Notes under the pieces: model-generated
Database searches by the model: none
Seen by the model: only the letters and a program-made list of their open reading frames with translations
Told to the model about the DNA's origin: nothing
Position numbers and translations under genes: made by a program
Shown: in pieces, positions 48,055 to 62,100 of the stretch
How positions within the stretch are numbered: position 1 is the first letter of the stretch
Layout: the number at the start of each line of letters is the position of its first letter
Assembly (NCBI GenBank): GCA_005408345.1
Contig: SEMN01000062.1
Location: forward strand, 434,001 to 498,000
Reading direction: 5' to 3'
From: Macquaria australasica
Lineage: Eukaryota; Chordata; Actinopteri; Centrarchiformes; Percichthyidae
Length of the DNA stretch: 64,000 bases

Positions 48055-51000
48055 AAAGATGAAAGTGGGTGAAGGTGGATAAAGCTGGGCACAGAAACAG
48101 GATCCACCTGTTCTTGGCGCACTCACTTCACCGGGGAGGAGAGACGGAAGGAGGCGCAGGGTTGTGCGGTGTCTTTACTAAATCCAAAGCGGTGACGACG
48201 GACACCAATAATCCATGCCCAGCTGTAGGCTAAATATCCTCCAAATGAACACCAAGTGCGCCGACCTGCCCAGAAATAAACAAGACAGTAGCTTTAACAA
48301 CACATTAGAAGCCTATCTGCAAGTCAAACTATTATGCGTAGTTTACATTCCCAACAGGTGTGACCTGACACACCTGTTGGCTCACAGTTTCCACGAAACT
48401 CACCAACTACTCCTGCTATTTTTTCACCACCTCAGTGTCGTACCATATCACCTACACATCTGCTGTCATGTTAGTCTTTCTCGGTTGTTCTCTCGAATTA
48501 CTCCGGTTTCTTTTTCTTCAGGTCAGCCCTCAGTAAACTCCCTGGCCAGCAGACGGACTCACCTGCAGTTTCAGCTCCTGACAGCAGCTTTCTCGCACGC
48601 TCCTGATGTCACATTGGTAAATTAAACAGGATTTCAGACTGTGCTGGCAGCTGCCTCTTGCTGTACGGTAGGCTGGTGCGTGGTTTGCTCTTCTGTACAG
48701 GCAGTCTGTAGTATGAACCACAGTGCTTGTTGCAGTGAAACTCACCCAGGATCTAGTGACTGCTGGGAGGCGTTGTCATTTAAAGCGACAGTACGCCTTT
48801 TTGCCTCATTTACATATTCAGTCTCCACTTTACTTAAAGTAAGTAGAAAGAAACAACCTAAATACGGTGATTAATCAACTTAATCCATACAGTATAATAC
48901 ATTCTACATGTTCAGTATTATTCAGCTTATAAAAATAAAACAAACAATATATAGTATTTCATTGTAGCCTATAATATAGAGATGTGGAATGTTACAAATA
49001 ACCCACATAAATTTAACATAAGGTCACAATAAACCCACTTCTCAGTACCAGGTACACATTTAAGTCCATATGTGATCAATACAGTGATTGATGAGGGGGC
49101 GAATGATCCCAAAAGGTCAAAAACATACAGCAGAGATCAAACAGTAGAGATCAAACAGTAGCCTGTATCTGGATTATACATCCATATACTTTAATAAACA
49201 AAAGCAGTGTTCATGTAATTCTACAAACTAGGTGTGAGCCCATAAAAAAGTTGATGAGGAAATTATAAAAACATTAAAACCTCCATGAACAGAGAGTAGC
49301 AGACACATCCTGTCTGAAGGAAAGAAAAAAGGGAACGACTGAGGAGAAATGCATCCATATAGGCTGTTTGCACCCTGTCCTTTGTAATCAACACTGGATA
49401 ATTAGTTTTAGACAAAACATATGTGCAAAATCCCGACTGTGTTTTACTTTAGGGCAGGTGACTGGTCAGTATAGCAGTCAATTATTTCATTATCTCCATA
49501 CTCAGAAAGTTGTGTGCTATGATGAAATGAGGTTTAAAAGTGAAATCGGATTATAAGTGAAATCTCACTGTTGTATGTACAGGGACTCATGATGTAATTT
49601 AAGGATTAGGATTATGTTACTGTAATGCAACTATAGTTTTCTTAATTCTTTCAAACAAAAACTACAATTTACCAAAATTGTTTTTTTAGACATTTTGCCT
49701 CCAAACATCTTGAGCTATAAAGATCTACACATCACTTAATGCCAGCAGGATATCAAACCAGTGATATTAGTATCTCTGAAATGCACTCTGCCTGAATGAA
49801 ACTTTACAGTACCTTTTTCCAAGCTGACATTTTGACTTGTCATAGCAGGAAAAGCACAGGTATTACTAATAACATTAACAATGGCTCTGTTCTGTTCAGG
49901 TGTCCCAGTAAGCCATGACAGTATGACAGTGAGCCAGCATGAACAATACCAGCAGGGCCGGCCCTAGCCATTTTGGTGCCCTAGGCGAGATTAGGATTTG
50001 TATTAGGATTAGGATTTAGAATGTTATCCTAATGCAAGTAGTAGTTACATCAAGTACAGTAGTGTTGAACATTTTTTTGTTTGTGCACTATTCCCAGTAT
50101 TTTCTTTAAAGTTCTGGTATCACTTGCAGTCTTAAACAACTTAACTCCGGTATAAAGGAAATTGTTTTATTCACTTCAGAGGGGGAGGTCATGTGGGCAA
50201 CCTCAGAGAGAAAATACTTTCCTTGACAGCTCTGCAAAAGTGTGTCAACAGCACAAGGAACCAGACTCCTTTTCAGATGGGAGTGTCAAAACTGTTTGGC
50301 TTCAGCCCCAAAAAGCAGTGGGAGAAAAGCATGACACCTGGATCAAACCACAATTTTGAAGTACCAGTGTCATCTGAGCCCTGTTGTTCCCCCCCCCCCC
50401 CCCCTCTCCATCCAGCTCTGGCACTGCCCCGGCCAGGGCTCCAGCGCCAGGAAGTGAGACTGTGTTCACTTCCAGCCAAAGGTAAAACCCTCCTTGGCCA
50501 AGCCAGATATTGAGGCTTACAGTGTCTCAGGCAGCCATTACACCTACTTCTTGGAGCTTTTGAACAGATGAATGTGAATTCCAGATCAAACATAACCAGA
50601 AGAAAGCAAACATCTCTGGGGAAGTGATTGGGGTTGGGGGTTTTTTCTCTCAGCACGGCATTTCTGTACGATATTGTGATTGAATTTCTGAGGATATTTA
50701 CAGCTCTGCTTCCATCCAAAGAAACAGCTTAATGGCTCTGCCTGTGATATGGAGGATGCAATGCTGATGCGTCTGTGTGCACTTTGCACAAATTGAACTG
50801 TTGTTGTGAAATTACCTGTGACTTAACATGTTGCGCAGTAAACAAGATTCGATTTGCAGAATGGTAATTCAAAATGAAGTAGAGTGGAGAAATGAATGAG
50901 TCAACATTAGCTAGATCATTTGTTGCCAGTTAATATCTTTGTTGGCAAAACGCTCTTAGTGCTGCGTGACGCACTGTTTGGAGGCAAAGAGCAATTAGAG

Positions 51001-51629
51001 ATTTAAAAATGCCTTCACCTAGTTTCATCTCAACACAGCCATTGTTTGTTTCTCTTTGGAACAAAGACCCTTCACAGGGAGCGAGAGCAGGCAGGAAGAG
51101 ATTTAATCACATAAGTGCATTTCCACAGATGTTAAAGAATTGTTTGTTTATTGCACATTCACATAACTGTTTTTGAGAGGAAACTTTTTCTGGTATCTCT
51201 AGTATCCTACTTCAGATATCTGCAATTAGAAGAAACTGTCTTATTTTACAAAGGAGGATCACACTTACATAAAGATTTCAACATTTCCAATATTCATTTA
51301 CCTTGGTTGATAGATTGTATGTGGACATATACATGTATATGCTCACGAACCTGAGGAAAGACTAAAATGCACTCTTCCTGGATTTATAGTTGCCAGCAGT
51401 GGTCACAGCTCTACTAATAATCCTACAGCATACCAGGAGTTGATCATTTATAATCCAGAGATTAAAAGTTGATTTCTTGCATTCTAGCTCTGCAGACTAC
51501 ATAAGATCCTGTGTCCTCCTGCAGACACTGCTCTCTTGTGGTTCCGTCAACTTACTGCAACGTGTAGACTTGAAAATATTTGAAAAATGGTTTACCCATA
51601 CTCCCAGTTACATATACAAGTTAGGTGGT
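48055..51629. other. lratd2 5' region and intergenic to nsmce2
   Basis: The lratd2 promoter and non-coding exon should lie just right of 48055, but I cannot place them. A fragment of a dispersed repeat (GGGCCGGCCCTAGCCATTTTGGTGCCCTAGGCGAG) lies at 49948-49990. A tandem duplication of AGAGATCAAACAGT occurs near 49133-49160, and a C run at about 50388-50404. No coding exon was recognised. Confidence 0.5.
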
Positions 51630-51940
51630 ATTAATTCACGAAAAGGTCTTTATTTACATTCAACAAGACTGGAGTACACCAAAATGCTCCAGCTGAAATA
51701 CAAACAAGTCGTCACTTCTTAAATTCTAATTTAACTTGACAGTAGAGTTTACCTGAGGCACATATCTCTGAATTAAAAAAATGTAAATTTTCCACAAACA
51801 CCAGCAAACATAGCAACTTAAGTACTGATGAAAAAACTGTCTCAAAATACGGCCAACAACATATTCATTTCTTGATACAGAAATAATTCCCAAAGGACAG
51901 GTTTTATGATGAATGATTCTGCCAATAAAATTGTAGAGTA
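51630..51940 (-). other. nsmce2 3' UTR with AATAAA signal
   Basis: AATAAA on the minus strand lies at 51649-51654, giving a 3' UTR of about 300 bases. Confidence 0.6.
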
Positions 51941-54900
51941 CTATGTCCGGTTGCCCTGTCTCTTTTGGCTCTGGATCTTTCTCCTCAGCATCTGGTCAGG
52001 AATCAGATCCGACTCTCTCACATCTGTGTTCCCACAGCCCACCACGGGACAGCTAGAGGACAGAGAAAGAGAGGGACACTTAACACGTTTAAACCAGATC
52101 TTACAAATGTAAGAAAAATCTCTGCATTGATACTCTTAAAGACTTGACTGACAGGCACTATAGGGAGGATGACCACAAGTACAGCAGCATACCTAATCAC
52201 AATAAGGAAAGCTCTTGAGTATTGCTGCTATAATTGTGCATGTAAGGCGTGCACAGTGATCCCCGTCAGGACTCAAGACAATAAGCTAAGTTTCTTTGAC
52301 AACAACATAGACCGGCACTGGGATGTAATCAGTGTTCCTCTAGGACCAGCCACATTTAATTTCATTCCAACATCAAAGCAGTATAATAAAGAAAATGTGA
52401 ATTAAAGCAGACTGCTGGTCCCACGCCAGCCCGCCGAGTTGTTTACTGCTGCAAAACCTGACTCAACTCTCTAACAGTCCTCCAGGGGAGAGTGTCTTAC
52501 CGGCACTTCTTTTTCTGGCCGTGTCTTGTTTTGATCAGACCCAGTATGGCTGCTTCTTCATATTGGTGGTTGCACTTCTTATTCTTCATCGGGTTCACCA
52601 TTTCCACCTTGAATACAGAATGAAACACAGCAAATCAAGGTGGTTTTCTATGTTTTGTTGATACTGAAACTAATATGGAAGCATTCAACGGGAATATGTA
52701 ACAGCGTGAGTTGCTGTGAAGTTAAATAGCCCATCAGCAGGCTGGAGTGCTCTACCTGTGTGAGTGGGCAGGTGAAGTTGACTTGGCTCTGTGTAACAGC
52801 GATGTCCTCATCGAGCTCCTCCATGTTCTCTGCTGACTCTTGGTTGGCTGAAAACACAACATACATACATAAAGTGTGCTTCCAAATGTCCAATCACAGT
52901 AATGAATGATGAACTGGATGGATGACAAGATGGCAGGAGAGTATCCAGCAGGCAAGGACATGGACTTGGCTGAAACTAGATCTATGGAACACAGCAACAT
53001 GTCCCACTTGTGGTTATAAATTCAGAGCTAATCCTAATGAAATGCAAAAAAATATATATATATTTCTTACTACAAAAAATAAGCCACTGTCCACATGAAG
53101 GATTTGGTGTTTACCAGATTTTGCCACCATTCACAAACACTTACTTTGGCAGAAGGACACACAGCCACATACATTTATAGTGGCACACATAGCCTTAAGA
53201 TATTACAGCGACAGATGCACAGTTACCTACATGCACACACAAAAATCTCACCCGCTCACACAGGTACACAGACATCTAACGCATCCACCCACACACGAAG
53301 CAATCTTCCCTTTTTCAGCCCACGTTCACATCTACTGTTGTCGTCCCAGCGCAGCTACAAATATCGAATAGTCATCCTGTGCTCAAGGTATAAAAAAAAA
53401 ATAAACAAACTCTACATGATGCCTCCTTTAACTCTTCTAGGCGATGATGCAATGGCCCATCCAAAAGGGTTATATATTTTAATATCAGCCTTTAAGAGAG
53501 CACAATGTAAGCTTCATAAAGTATCCCTCAATAGGAACATGGGGTGATAGTTCTGCCGCTCATTCAGTGGACAACAACAATGTTTGATGGGTTTAGCCTT
53601 CACAGAATACAACGGAATACATTGGCAGTACATGAAATGATCTCATATAATGACTTAAGTTTACAAAGTTCACACCTAAAAATATGCTGTCTCACACAAT
53701 GGGACTGAGTCAGACTGGGAAAATAACATTGGTGCAGCAGCTATTTCACTTAAAATGTCTACAGAGAACCTAAACAAATGGAATTGTCTGTGTGTGGCCA
53801 CCTTTTTTAATAAGGGGTGTAATAAGGACAGCAATTAAAAAGCAGAAAATAACAGCTACGGGATGACAGGCAAACATAATTATTCAGCAGTAAACAAAGG
53901 GAGTTGTGTGTTTCAAATTAAGCTAATTATCCTGGAAAAAAAAGACACATCCCAAGATTTCTCTCTCTCCTTGGCTGAGAAGCCCTCCTGCAAGCACAGC
54001 TATTATCAAAGTCTACTATAAGTCCTGAATAAATTGCATCCAGTCTAGCAGTGCATAAATTCTGACTAATTTTCTTTTCCATCCACAGGCCTTACCTTCG
54101 TTGCGAGAGTTGTTAATGCTGTCCTTGAAGGCCACTACTTTCAGGTGATTCTGCAGATCAGCGTCAGAGAGCCTGGCTATTCTCTCTGTGAACTGCTCCT
54201 TCACTTTGGCAGACAGGCTGAACATGGCCTCCGGCTGCTGTGTAGCAACCTACAGAAATCGAAGTAAGTTAGGCTATTTCCTTGACGTTTACAATTAGAG
54301 TCAACTTCAGCGTTTTTCCTGACATTTAAAACTAACACCTTGACATTAAGACTTGCCACTCCAGAAAATGTGGGTGTACACAGCGTAGCAGGGCCTCCAT
54401 GAGTGCCGAATGACCTTCCTAAGAACTAATCATCTATATGCACGTTTTGTACATTTAAGTCCTTATCCCAGTAATGCATCTTGAGGCTGACCTGTTAATT
54501 TAGTATAAGGCGAGAGGAAGCTTTCCACTTATGTGATTAGACCATGCCAGGTTGCTCTCACCTCTGCTGTGACTTGTTGCACGACGTCAACAAAATAGTT
54601 TATCTCCCTGTCCAGCTTGGCACACTCCAGAATCATGGCCTCCATCTCTTTGATGCCAGGGTTCACCTCTTCATCTGTAACATTAAAAGCACACACAGTG
54701 ATGGAAACAGTATTCAGATCATTTACTTAAATAAAAGTAGCAATACCACACTATAAAAATACACCATTACATGTAAAAGTCTTGCATTCAAAATCTTACT
54801 CATGTAAAAAAAAAACATAAGTATTAGCAACAGGTATATCAAAAGTACAAGTACTCATCATGCAGAATGACCCCTTCAAGTACTTTATCATTCTATTATT

Positions 54901-55419
54901 GGATCATTATCATTGATGCATATTACTGCATACTTAATGTTGTAGTAATTGGTCAAGTTGGAGTTAATTAAATACTTTTTTTTTACTGTTGCTGGTTAGT
55001 TTAATCTATACCAATGCATCATATTTTATAATCGTATCATGGATTTTGTTTATTAAAGATCAATCTTTTAAGTAACTACTAGCTGCTAGATACGTGTAGT
55101 GCAGTATTAGCGTAATGCAGCGTAAAATGGAAATACCCAGTAAAGTAACTTCCATGAGTGAATATACTTAGTTACTTTCCAACACTGGAAACACACGTAT
55201 TAAATTACTATGTAGCGTCAAGTTAGACACGCAGAATAAATCAGAGACTGAAAGAGACCAGCAGTCAGTGAGGCTGACGGTAACAAGCACACAGTATTTT
55301 GTACCCTGCGCCTCCGCCAGGTCCATAGCCACGTCTGTCACTATGTCCATCCCCGTCCCGATGTCTGCCTGGCATGACTTCAGGCTGGACAGTGTTCCGT
55401 GGACGGCGCTAAGAGACAT
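51941..55419 (-). CDS. nsmce2: E3 SUMO-protein ligase NSE2 (SMC5/6 complex), six exons
   Basis: Coding exons in transcript order: 55305-55419, 54562-54674, 54096-54249, 52756-52847, 52501-52607 and 51941-52052, joining in frame to 230 residues (human 247). The N-terminal half is helical and binds SMC5 in the family (LSSLKSCQADIGTGMD, ECAKLDREINYFVDVVQQV). The C-terminal half carries the acidic lead-in DEDIAVTQSQVNFTCPLTQ and an SP-RING with KKCNHQYEEAAI (Cys and His zinc ligands) and CPVVGCGNTDVRESDL (two Cys ligands). All four expected ligands are present. It should sumoylate chromosome proteins in homologous recombination repair (known for the family). The start MSLSAVHGTLSS is shorter than in human; an upstream GTG is in frame but not used. 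Intron 1 is mostly MITE. It follows washc5 in tandem. Confidence 0.95.
54696..55187. mobile_element. MITE of the GTGGTGGAAAGTAAC family inside nsmce2 intron 1
   Basis: The left end CAGTGATGGAAACAGTATTC and right end TTAGTTACTTTCCAACACTG are inverted family termini. Internal family motifs include AGTAGCAATACCACA, AAAGTCTTGCATTCAAAATCTTACT and AAAATGGAAATACCCAGTAAAGTA. It is 492 bases within a 630-base intron, and its left end is about 20 bases from the exon 2 splice acceptor. Confidence 0.8.
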
Positions 55420-55735
55420 CACGGTGGGTGTTCAGCTAACTAACGCTAAGTTAGCCTAGCTTGCTAACGTTGACCTATCTGCTTCTGGTCGGGTTAGCTT
55501 AGCTAGCTGCCCGACGAGCTACTGTACAGTAGAATGAACGGGAAGTAGCAGTGTATTAATCTGTGTCAGTTTCTCTTTACTAATGCTGTTGTGAAGTCAA
55601 CAGCCAAATGTGAAATACAACACACTACAACTACAACAGTAGCTAAGGTCTGACTTCCGTTTTCTTTCAAAGTAAAAGCTTTGACCAAAAGATTGAATTA
55701 TCAACTGAAGAGAAACAAAACAACATATTATGAAG
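55420..55735 (-). promoter_or_regulatory. nsmce2 promoter interval between washc5 and nsmce2
   Basis: Only about 320 bases separate the nsmce2 ATG from the washc5 polyadenylation signal, so the nsmce2 promoter must lie here or within washc5. ACTTCCG at 55653-55659 (CGGAAGT on the sense strand) is an ETS-type site common in housekeeping promoters. No TATA box was seen. A cluster of GCTAGC/GCTAAC-like words occurs at 55435-55510. Confidence 0.45.
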
Positions 55736-56166
55736 AATCGTATTTATTAATGAATTTCGTTGAAATGGCACAAAGCGATAATATACAAACTTGGCAAGTT
55801 AAGTCGCAGGCTATTTCAATTGTCTATCTATGTACAATCTATAATTAGTGCATTAAGACTTTGATGTTCAATGAAATGTGTAAGTAAACTTTTTCATGGA
55901 AGACATTGAAGCACAGGTGTAAATCATAAAACGAAGAAGGCTGAACTCCATTTAGCCGCTTCACTTTCAGGGTTCTGGTATTGTGCGTCCTGGGTCACTG
56001 TCACACTGACATGGCTTACTGGAGCACTTGGATAGAGCGAAGCAATCGTTAATATTATTAGTAACACCTGTGCTTTTCCTAATATGACAAAGGCAGAATG
56101 TCTGCAGTGAAAAAAGCCTATGGCAACAAAGGCATCATTTTCTGATGAAATGCTTCATCCAGATCT
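55736..56166 (-). other. washc5 3' UTR with AATAAA signal
   Basis: AATAAA on the minus strand lies at 55743-55748, about 420 bases after the stop codon. Confidence 0.6.
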
Positions 56167-59100
56167 TCACAGTATTGTTCTGAACTCATCAAAAATGAAA
56201 CTGGGCACGTGGGCTTCGGCCACCTTAACAATACAGAGAAAAGAAAAAGAAATACATGTTACAACCCCACAGTACATACAGTAAAAATGCATGACATAGC
56301 ACTTAAAAAATGTCTATAGTTGTGTCTCATTCAGTAAATTGTTGTCATTAGCCACATTTTAGCAGCATTACTAAGTTCAAAGTTGTCCTACCTTGCGTGA
56401 CAGTTTTGTGTACTTCACATAGTCTTCCAGGAACATCAGAGCTCCCACCACATCAGAAGGCATGTCAGGGATCTTCTGACTATGATGGGGTCAAATGGAA
56501 ACTCAAACGTGAGTTCATACGGCCATAACAGGATACATTTCATAAAAGTATTCAGATCAAGCAAACAAAAGGAGAAACAATATCTTTAAAAACTACACAA
56601 AATGAAGTGTTTAAATATGTCATTTTAGTAATTATTCAAGTCTGTTTTGCTACCTTGTGCACTGCTCCATGATAGAGCGGATGAACTGACCAATGAGAGC
56701 CAAGAACTGATGTGTGTATCTGGAGTGGAACTGCTTGAGCAGGGTGAGCAGGCCGAGCACTAGCGGAGGCCAGTCAACTGGGTCTGTGGCTTTCCTGCAG
56801 GTCATTCCTGGGAAAACACAAGACGGTCAGTCGTGTGGTCATTTACATGTGGATGCAGCCTTGCATAATAGTAAGCCTCGCATACTGACAGAAACATCCA
56901 CCACATAATTTATCACTGAGATACCAAGAATCTGGTGTGCTCACATTCTTTAAACCTTCCTGTAGTCCAAGTAGTGACTTCCTACATTTCCCAGAATAAC
57001 ACTGCGTGTGCTATGAATAGTAAGTAGCCTACCCAATTAATAACCACATTCAGTCTGTAAGAGATAGAGCAGCCAATAATGGGTACCAGCTGAAAGTGAC
57101 ACCTAACCTCACATCTTCTTCTTCTGTGGGAAACTGTGTTAGAAATAGTTCTGTGTGACGGATAAACAGAACTAGAAAATTAAGCTTCTCTGAAACACCA
57201 ACCTGTGTTGCACTCACAATTGTACAACTTAATAACTCACCAACAACAGTACGATAAGAGCTGAAATATAGTACTGCGACTGAAAAAAACATGCCTTGGT
57301 TTTTGCTGTACTGAAGTTTAGGCAGCTGAGCGATAATAAACAGGAAGTTGATCATAGGGAAGTACGGTAGGCGCTTTGTGGTGATGTAGATCTGTGAGAA
57401 ACACAAACAGAAGAAAAATGGTCAGAGCATTCTGCAATGTACAGCCACACAAAACAGAAAATAGACAGAGAGTGCAGTCGATAAACACGGGTGAAATTGG
57501 CTTCAGTATGTGGTGATTTCTGAAAATCAATTATTATTTGTCAAACACTAATCACACTGTGTGGGAAGCAACACCCATAACCTCCGGACCTTGCTGAGTG
57601 GGTTGTGAATGCCGGCAGCCTCCAGGTAGGCAGTGATGTCATACAGAAGAGTGTTGTCCTCTTTAGGGTAGGGCAGGGACGGATCCTGGTAGTGAGCTTC
57701 AATGTCTGCCAGCAGAGACCTGGCAAGGTCACAATAAGAGTAACATTTATAAGCATTAACATTAATTAATTAATATACTACTAGTACTTGGCAAAAGAAA
57801 TAGTAATATTTTAACATTTATATACTGTATTATATCATGTATCATGAGTCTAAAGGCCATATACGTATATAAGCAACATTTCAGAGCAACATACCACCTA
57901 TGAGTATCTCTTCATGATACCGAAACAAAGCAATACTTTCCCCTAAACACTAATGATAATATGTAGATTATAACACAATTACAGAGATGTTAGAGAAGTG
58001 GTACTGTATGCTCTGAGGTGGTGAGACTGGACTGACTTGTTGAGGTTTTCCAGGGCAGCAGCCAGGTGTTTGGAGTCAAACTTGCAGGAGTAGTTCAGCT
58101 CATTAGCGATCTGCTGTCTGAGAATCTGCATCTGACCGACCTACAACAAACACATTTATTTAACATTATTTTTATTGCATCGTGTCTCTATTGGCATTGG
58201 CAGGTGGTCAACAATGAAGAGTGGCATGAAAATACAGGAGAGAAGGAGGGGACCATTAAAGATGCATTAAAGATTGTAAGCACAAAGCTGTTTCATCTTC
58301 AATGAATGCACATCCCATGGATATCTAAATTCAAGTTGTTAAAAATTTTCTATTCACAACATTAGAGAATATTATGGACCAGTACCTTCATGATGGCCTC
58401 CAGGTATGCCCCCCAGATCTTCTGGGTTTTGGCCACAGCACTGGCGTACACTTTGCTGGCATTAGCTGTTGCAGAAAAAAAAAACAATTAGATTCTTCTC
58501 AAGGAATAAAAAGATCCTGGCAGATTGTAGGATTTCTTAAATGAATACCAACCCACTATGCCCTGGACTGGGTTGACAGCACCCAGCATGGCTTTAAAAA
58601 CATCCACCACAGCTTTGTCCCTCAGGATGGTCTTCTGAAGCATTGTCAGGAAGTTCTGATGAGAGAAACAGGTGGCTAACAATGCAGATATATTCAGGTA
58701 TGCATCAAACCTGGAAGCAGTCATTTGGCGCCTCTGTTTATTTCAATAATCGCCTGGTGGTAGCTTTGTCGCACAGCCTGAGACCCTTTTTTATACAATA
58801 ATAATTACCTGAAGTTCCTTCACAATCATGAAGCAGAGCAGGCGGTCTAGTCCGTTGAGGCCAAATGTACCCAGGGTGTTCTGGATCTCAGAGAACAGCC
58901 TGTTGTTGGTGACCTCCTGGTGGCTCTTCAGGTCGTACCAGGTGTTCATCTGATCGATGTAGCACGTTACCCTGTAGAGAGAGCCAATGTTTGTCAGGGG
59001 AGCTTAGAAATACTGCAGATAAATTCTGATATGACCGAAGCTTGTATCTCCATCTTCAGATTAAAGCCCAGTTGTTCTGAGAGAGAAAAACCCTTCATAG

Positions 59101-62100
59101 GATTTCAGTAACTCTTCTATTTCAATTTCACTGTTATAACTGAGGAGACATACTTGGGATCAGTGATTCGGAGGATCTCTCTGCAGAGACGGCCGATGAA
59201 AGTGGCAGACTCATCCACAGAAGGAAACTTTGGGATGGGGATGTGGGTGGACTGGTGCACACTCTGCCAGTCCTGGATCTGATTGGAAGCAAGGAAAGAA
59301 CCAAATCAATCAACTCCTGTTACTGACAAATAGACAAACAGCCAGAGCATTTCTCATCGATTACAAAGGGATGAAGTGATGTCAGTGCACTATTCAGGGA
59401 TGTGATCAGAAACAGTAAAAAGCATGCTACTGTCTTGAGCCTGACCTTGGCCCTGAGGAAGCTGTTGCATTCCTGTTCCACATTGTAGTTGATGATGCGG
59501 GACACTTCCTCCTGCCAGATTTTAAGGCCGTAAATGCTGACGTAGTCCTGGATGTACTCAAACGACCGGTAGAACCCATCCATGGTGGCCGCCATCTCCT
59601 TCAACTTGGGCATCAGCTCACTAGGCTAAGAGAGTGGAAAAGTCTTGTTTAGTCCCATCTTTTAATTTCTCACTGCTGTTATCCTTGATTCTCACCAGGC
59701 AAGAGGACATGGAAAGTTTTTTAAATACATTTTAATGAGCCAGTAAATAGATGCTCTAAGCTGCATTCTGGGTGAAACCTGTAATTGTAAATTGTTAATT
59801 GTTTTGTTCCTGTGTCCTGGAGAAACTTCTCCAGTCCTATTAATAATTCAGTGGTTTGATTTGACACATACCAAATATGTCACAAAACTGCACTCAAGAT
59901 TGATAATGCACTGAAAAATATAAACATAAAAATGTGCAGTGATCAACAGTTTGCCGATCTGACGTCTGACCTTAGCCTTGGGGTTGAAGATCAATCCTTT
60001 GTGCAGAGCATAAGCTACCCTCTTCACCAGCTCCTTCCTGATGCCATCCTCCAGAAGCTGCTTAGGATCCACCTAAAGCATCATGTTAGTGTTAGTAAGT
60101 GAAATCCACACCAAATCCCTGCCTGCATGTTGGACCAAAGGCAAAGGTGTTTTAATACTCTATCACCATGCTAAAAGTAAAGGTCCAAATAACTTTATCA
60201 CATCATCTACCTTAATGATCCCAACTAGAGTGGTCTTCATCATCAGGATCCCTTCAGTGAAAATGGAGATGTCGTGGGTGAATTTAGCCACCTGTAATCA
60301 CATGAAGCAGAAGGATGTTTAGGCACACGAATGACAGACAGGATCCAGTGGACCTTAAATTAAATCAGTCCAATGTCAAAGTATTGGGATAAGATAAGAA
60401 TACCAGCAGACATTGTACTTCAACAGCATAAATAAAATTTGCAATGCTGTTTTGTTTTTAAGTTTAAAATTGAAATTTTAGTCAAAGGTTCAACTCTATA
60501 ACGATCCCGTTTAATTTGAAGGCATTTGCCTACATTTCAAAATTTGCCTTTTCAATATCAGCCTCACAAATTCTAATGAATGCAATTTAATAAAGTCTCT
60601 GCCTGCACAATCTGTTTCCATATCAAGCTTTCTTTTCTAATTAGCATTTCACATCAAAAGCTGCAAGTGAGATTGAAAAATGTTCAGAAATGCCAGCTAG
60701 TATGATTGCCTCAGACTCACATACAGCAGATGAGTCGACATCAAAACAGAACAACTTGAGGCCTCTCTTTCCACTGAGGATTTCATAGAATGTCTGAGGA
60801 TTTTTTTATTACTTCAATCACATTCTGAACAACACTCCAGCTACATGCACATTGTAAAGTGTGACTATTTCAACCACAACAGTTGTTTTACTTCATAGCG
60901 AGCCCCGAGTTGGGAGTAGTCCTTTAGCTTGTCCTTATCTAGCCGCGTGGGCACCTCCATGATGTCATGGATCTGAAGCTTGATGATCTTGGCCAGAGAG
61001 GTGAACATGCTCTCTGGGATGATCTGCAGCACCTGGAAAACAAGATGATAAAATACCCAAACTGAGCACCAACATGAATCTAATGCATTTTTTTAAGACA
61101 GAAGATCTGAGATTAGTCTTCAAAAGCAGAAAAAAGATCCTGTGTACAGCCAGGAGAAGCAAATCCTTTGGCATAAAGTAACATGGCATGTGGCTGATGA
61201 AACCAGTAGGTAATAGTATCTTAAGGTACACATCCACTAAGTAGTTGTTTTTGGATAAATTTGCCAAACAGATGGTTGTAGAAACATTAATCATGACTGC
61301 AGTTGTTACTGCAGAATTACTGAACAACAATTTGCAACATGCAGAGCTCATTTGTTAAAGTTGTGAAACCATTTTAAAACCATCTTCATTTATGAGTGCC
61401 ACAGGAAATGTCAAAGAGTGTGTCCTCTGTGCTAAACACTGTTAGATACAGGATATACTTTTGTTAGACCATAGGCGAAAACATGACTTTAATATACTGT
61501 ACCTTCCTGACATAAGCCACCAACTCTCCAGAGTAGAACTGTGAAACACTCAACAGGTCAGCACTGTTGGCCTGGTTGATCCGCAGCAATGGAAGGTCCA
61601 ATGCAGATGCCAGCTGGTCACACAAACACACACACAAGAATTCTTTTAACATCACAGGTAACAATTCTCCAAATCAAGGCAAAGTTATGGGAATCATTTA
61701 TTTATTGTTATTATTCTTTTGTCTATGTGTGTGCATGCGCGCATGTGTGTTGGGCACAAATAGTCCTCACCTTCAGAAATGTAGCTCTCAGTTTGGTAAC
61801 CATGGACGGGTTGACTCGGATGCTCTCCTGCATAATTGATGTGAAGCTGCAAAATAAAGCATACGGCAGAAAAAAACTGCTAAAATCTGCCATACAGACA
61901 AAAACTAAACACAACAGAGTTAAATAAAAGTCAAAACAACTGCAGCACTGTGGTCCTCTTGATGGTTTATATAGAAAGCTAAGCAGACTGTCTCACAGAC
62001 CGTCTCACTATCTTTGGCTCGACCATGTGAAAGACATATCTGTTACCACCTGCACGCTACTGAGGAGCTCCTAAGAGAAAATAAGATTAATTATAGTTCT

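Noticed and set aside
48055..48126. 24-codon N-terminal extension of lratd2
   Set aside because: It begins at GTG, is absent from FAM84 proteins as I know them, and would bury the MGNQ myristoylation start.
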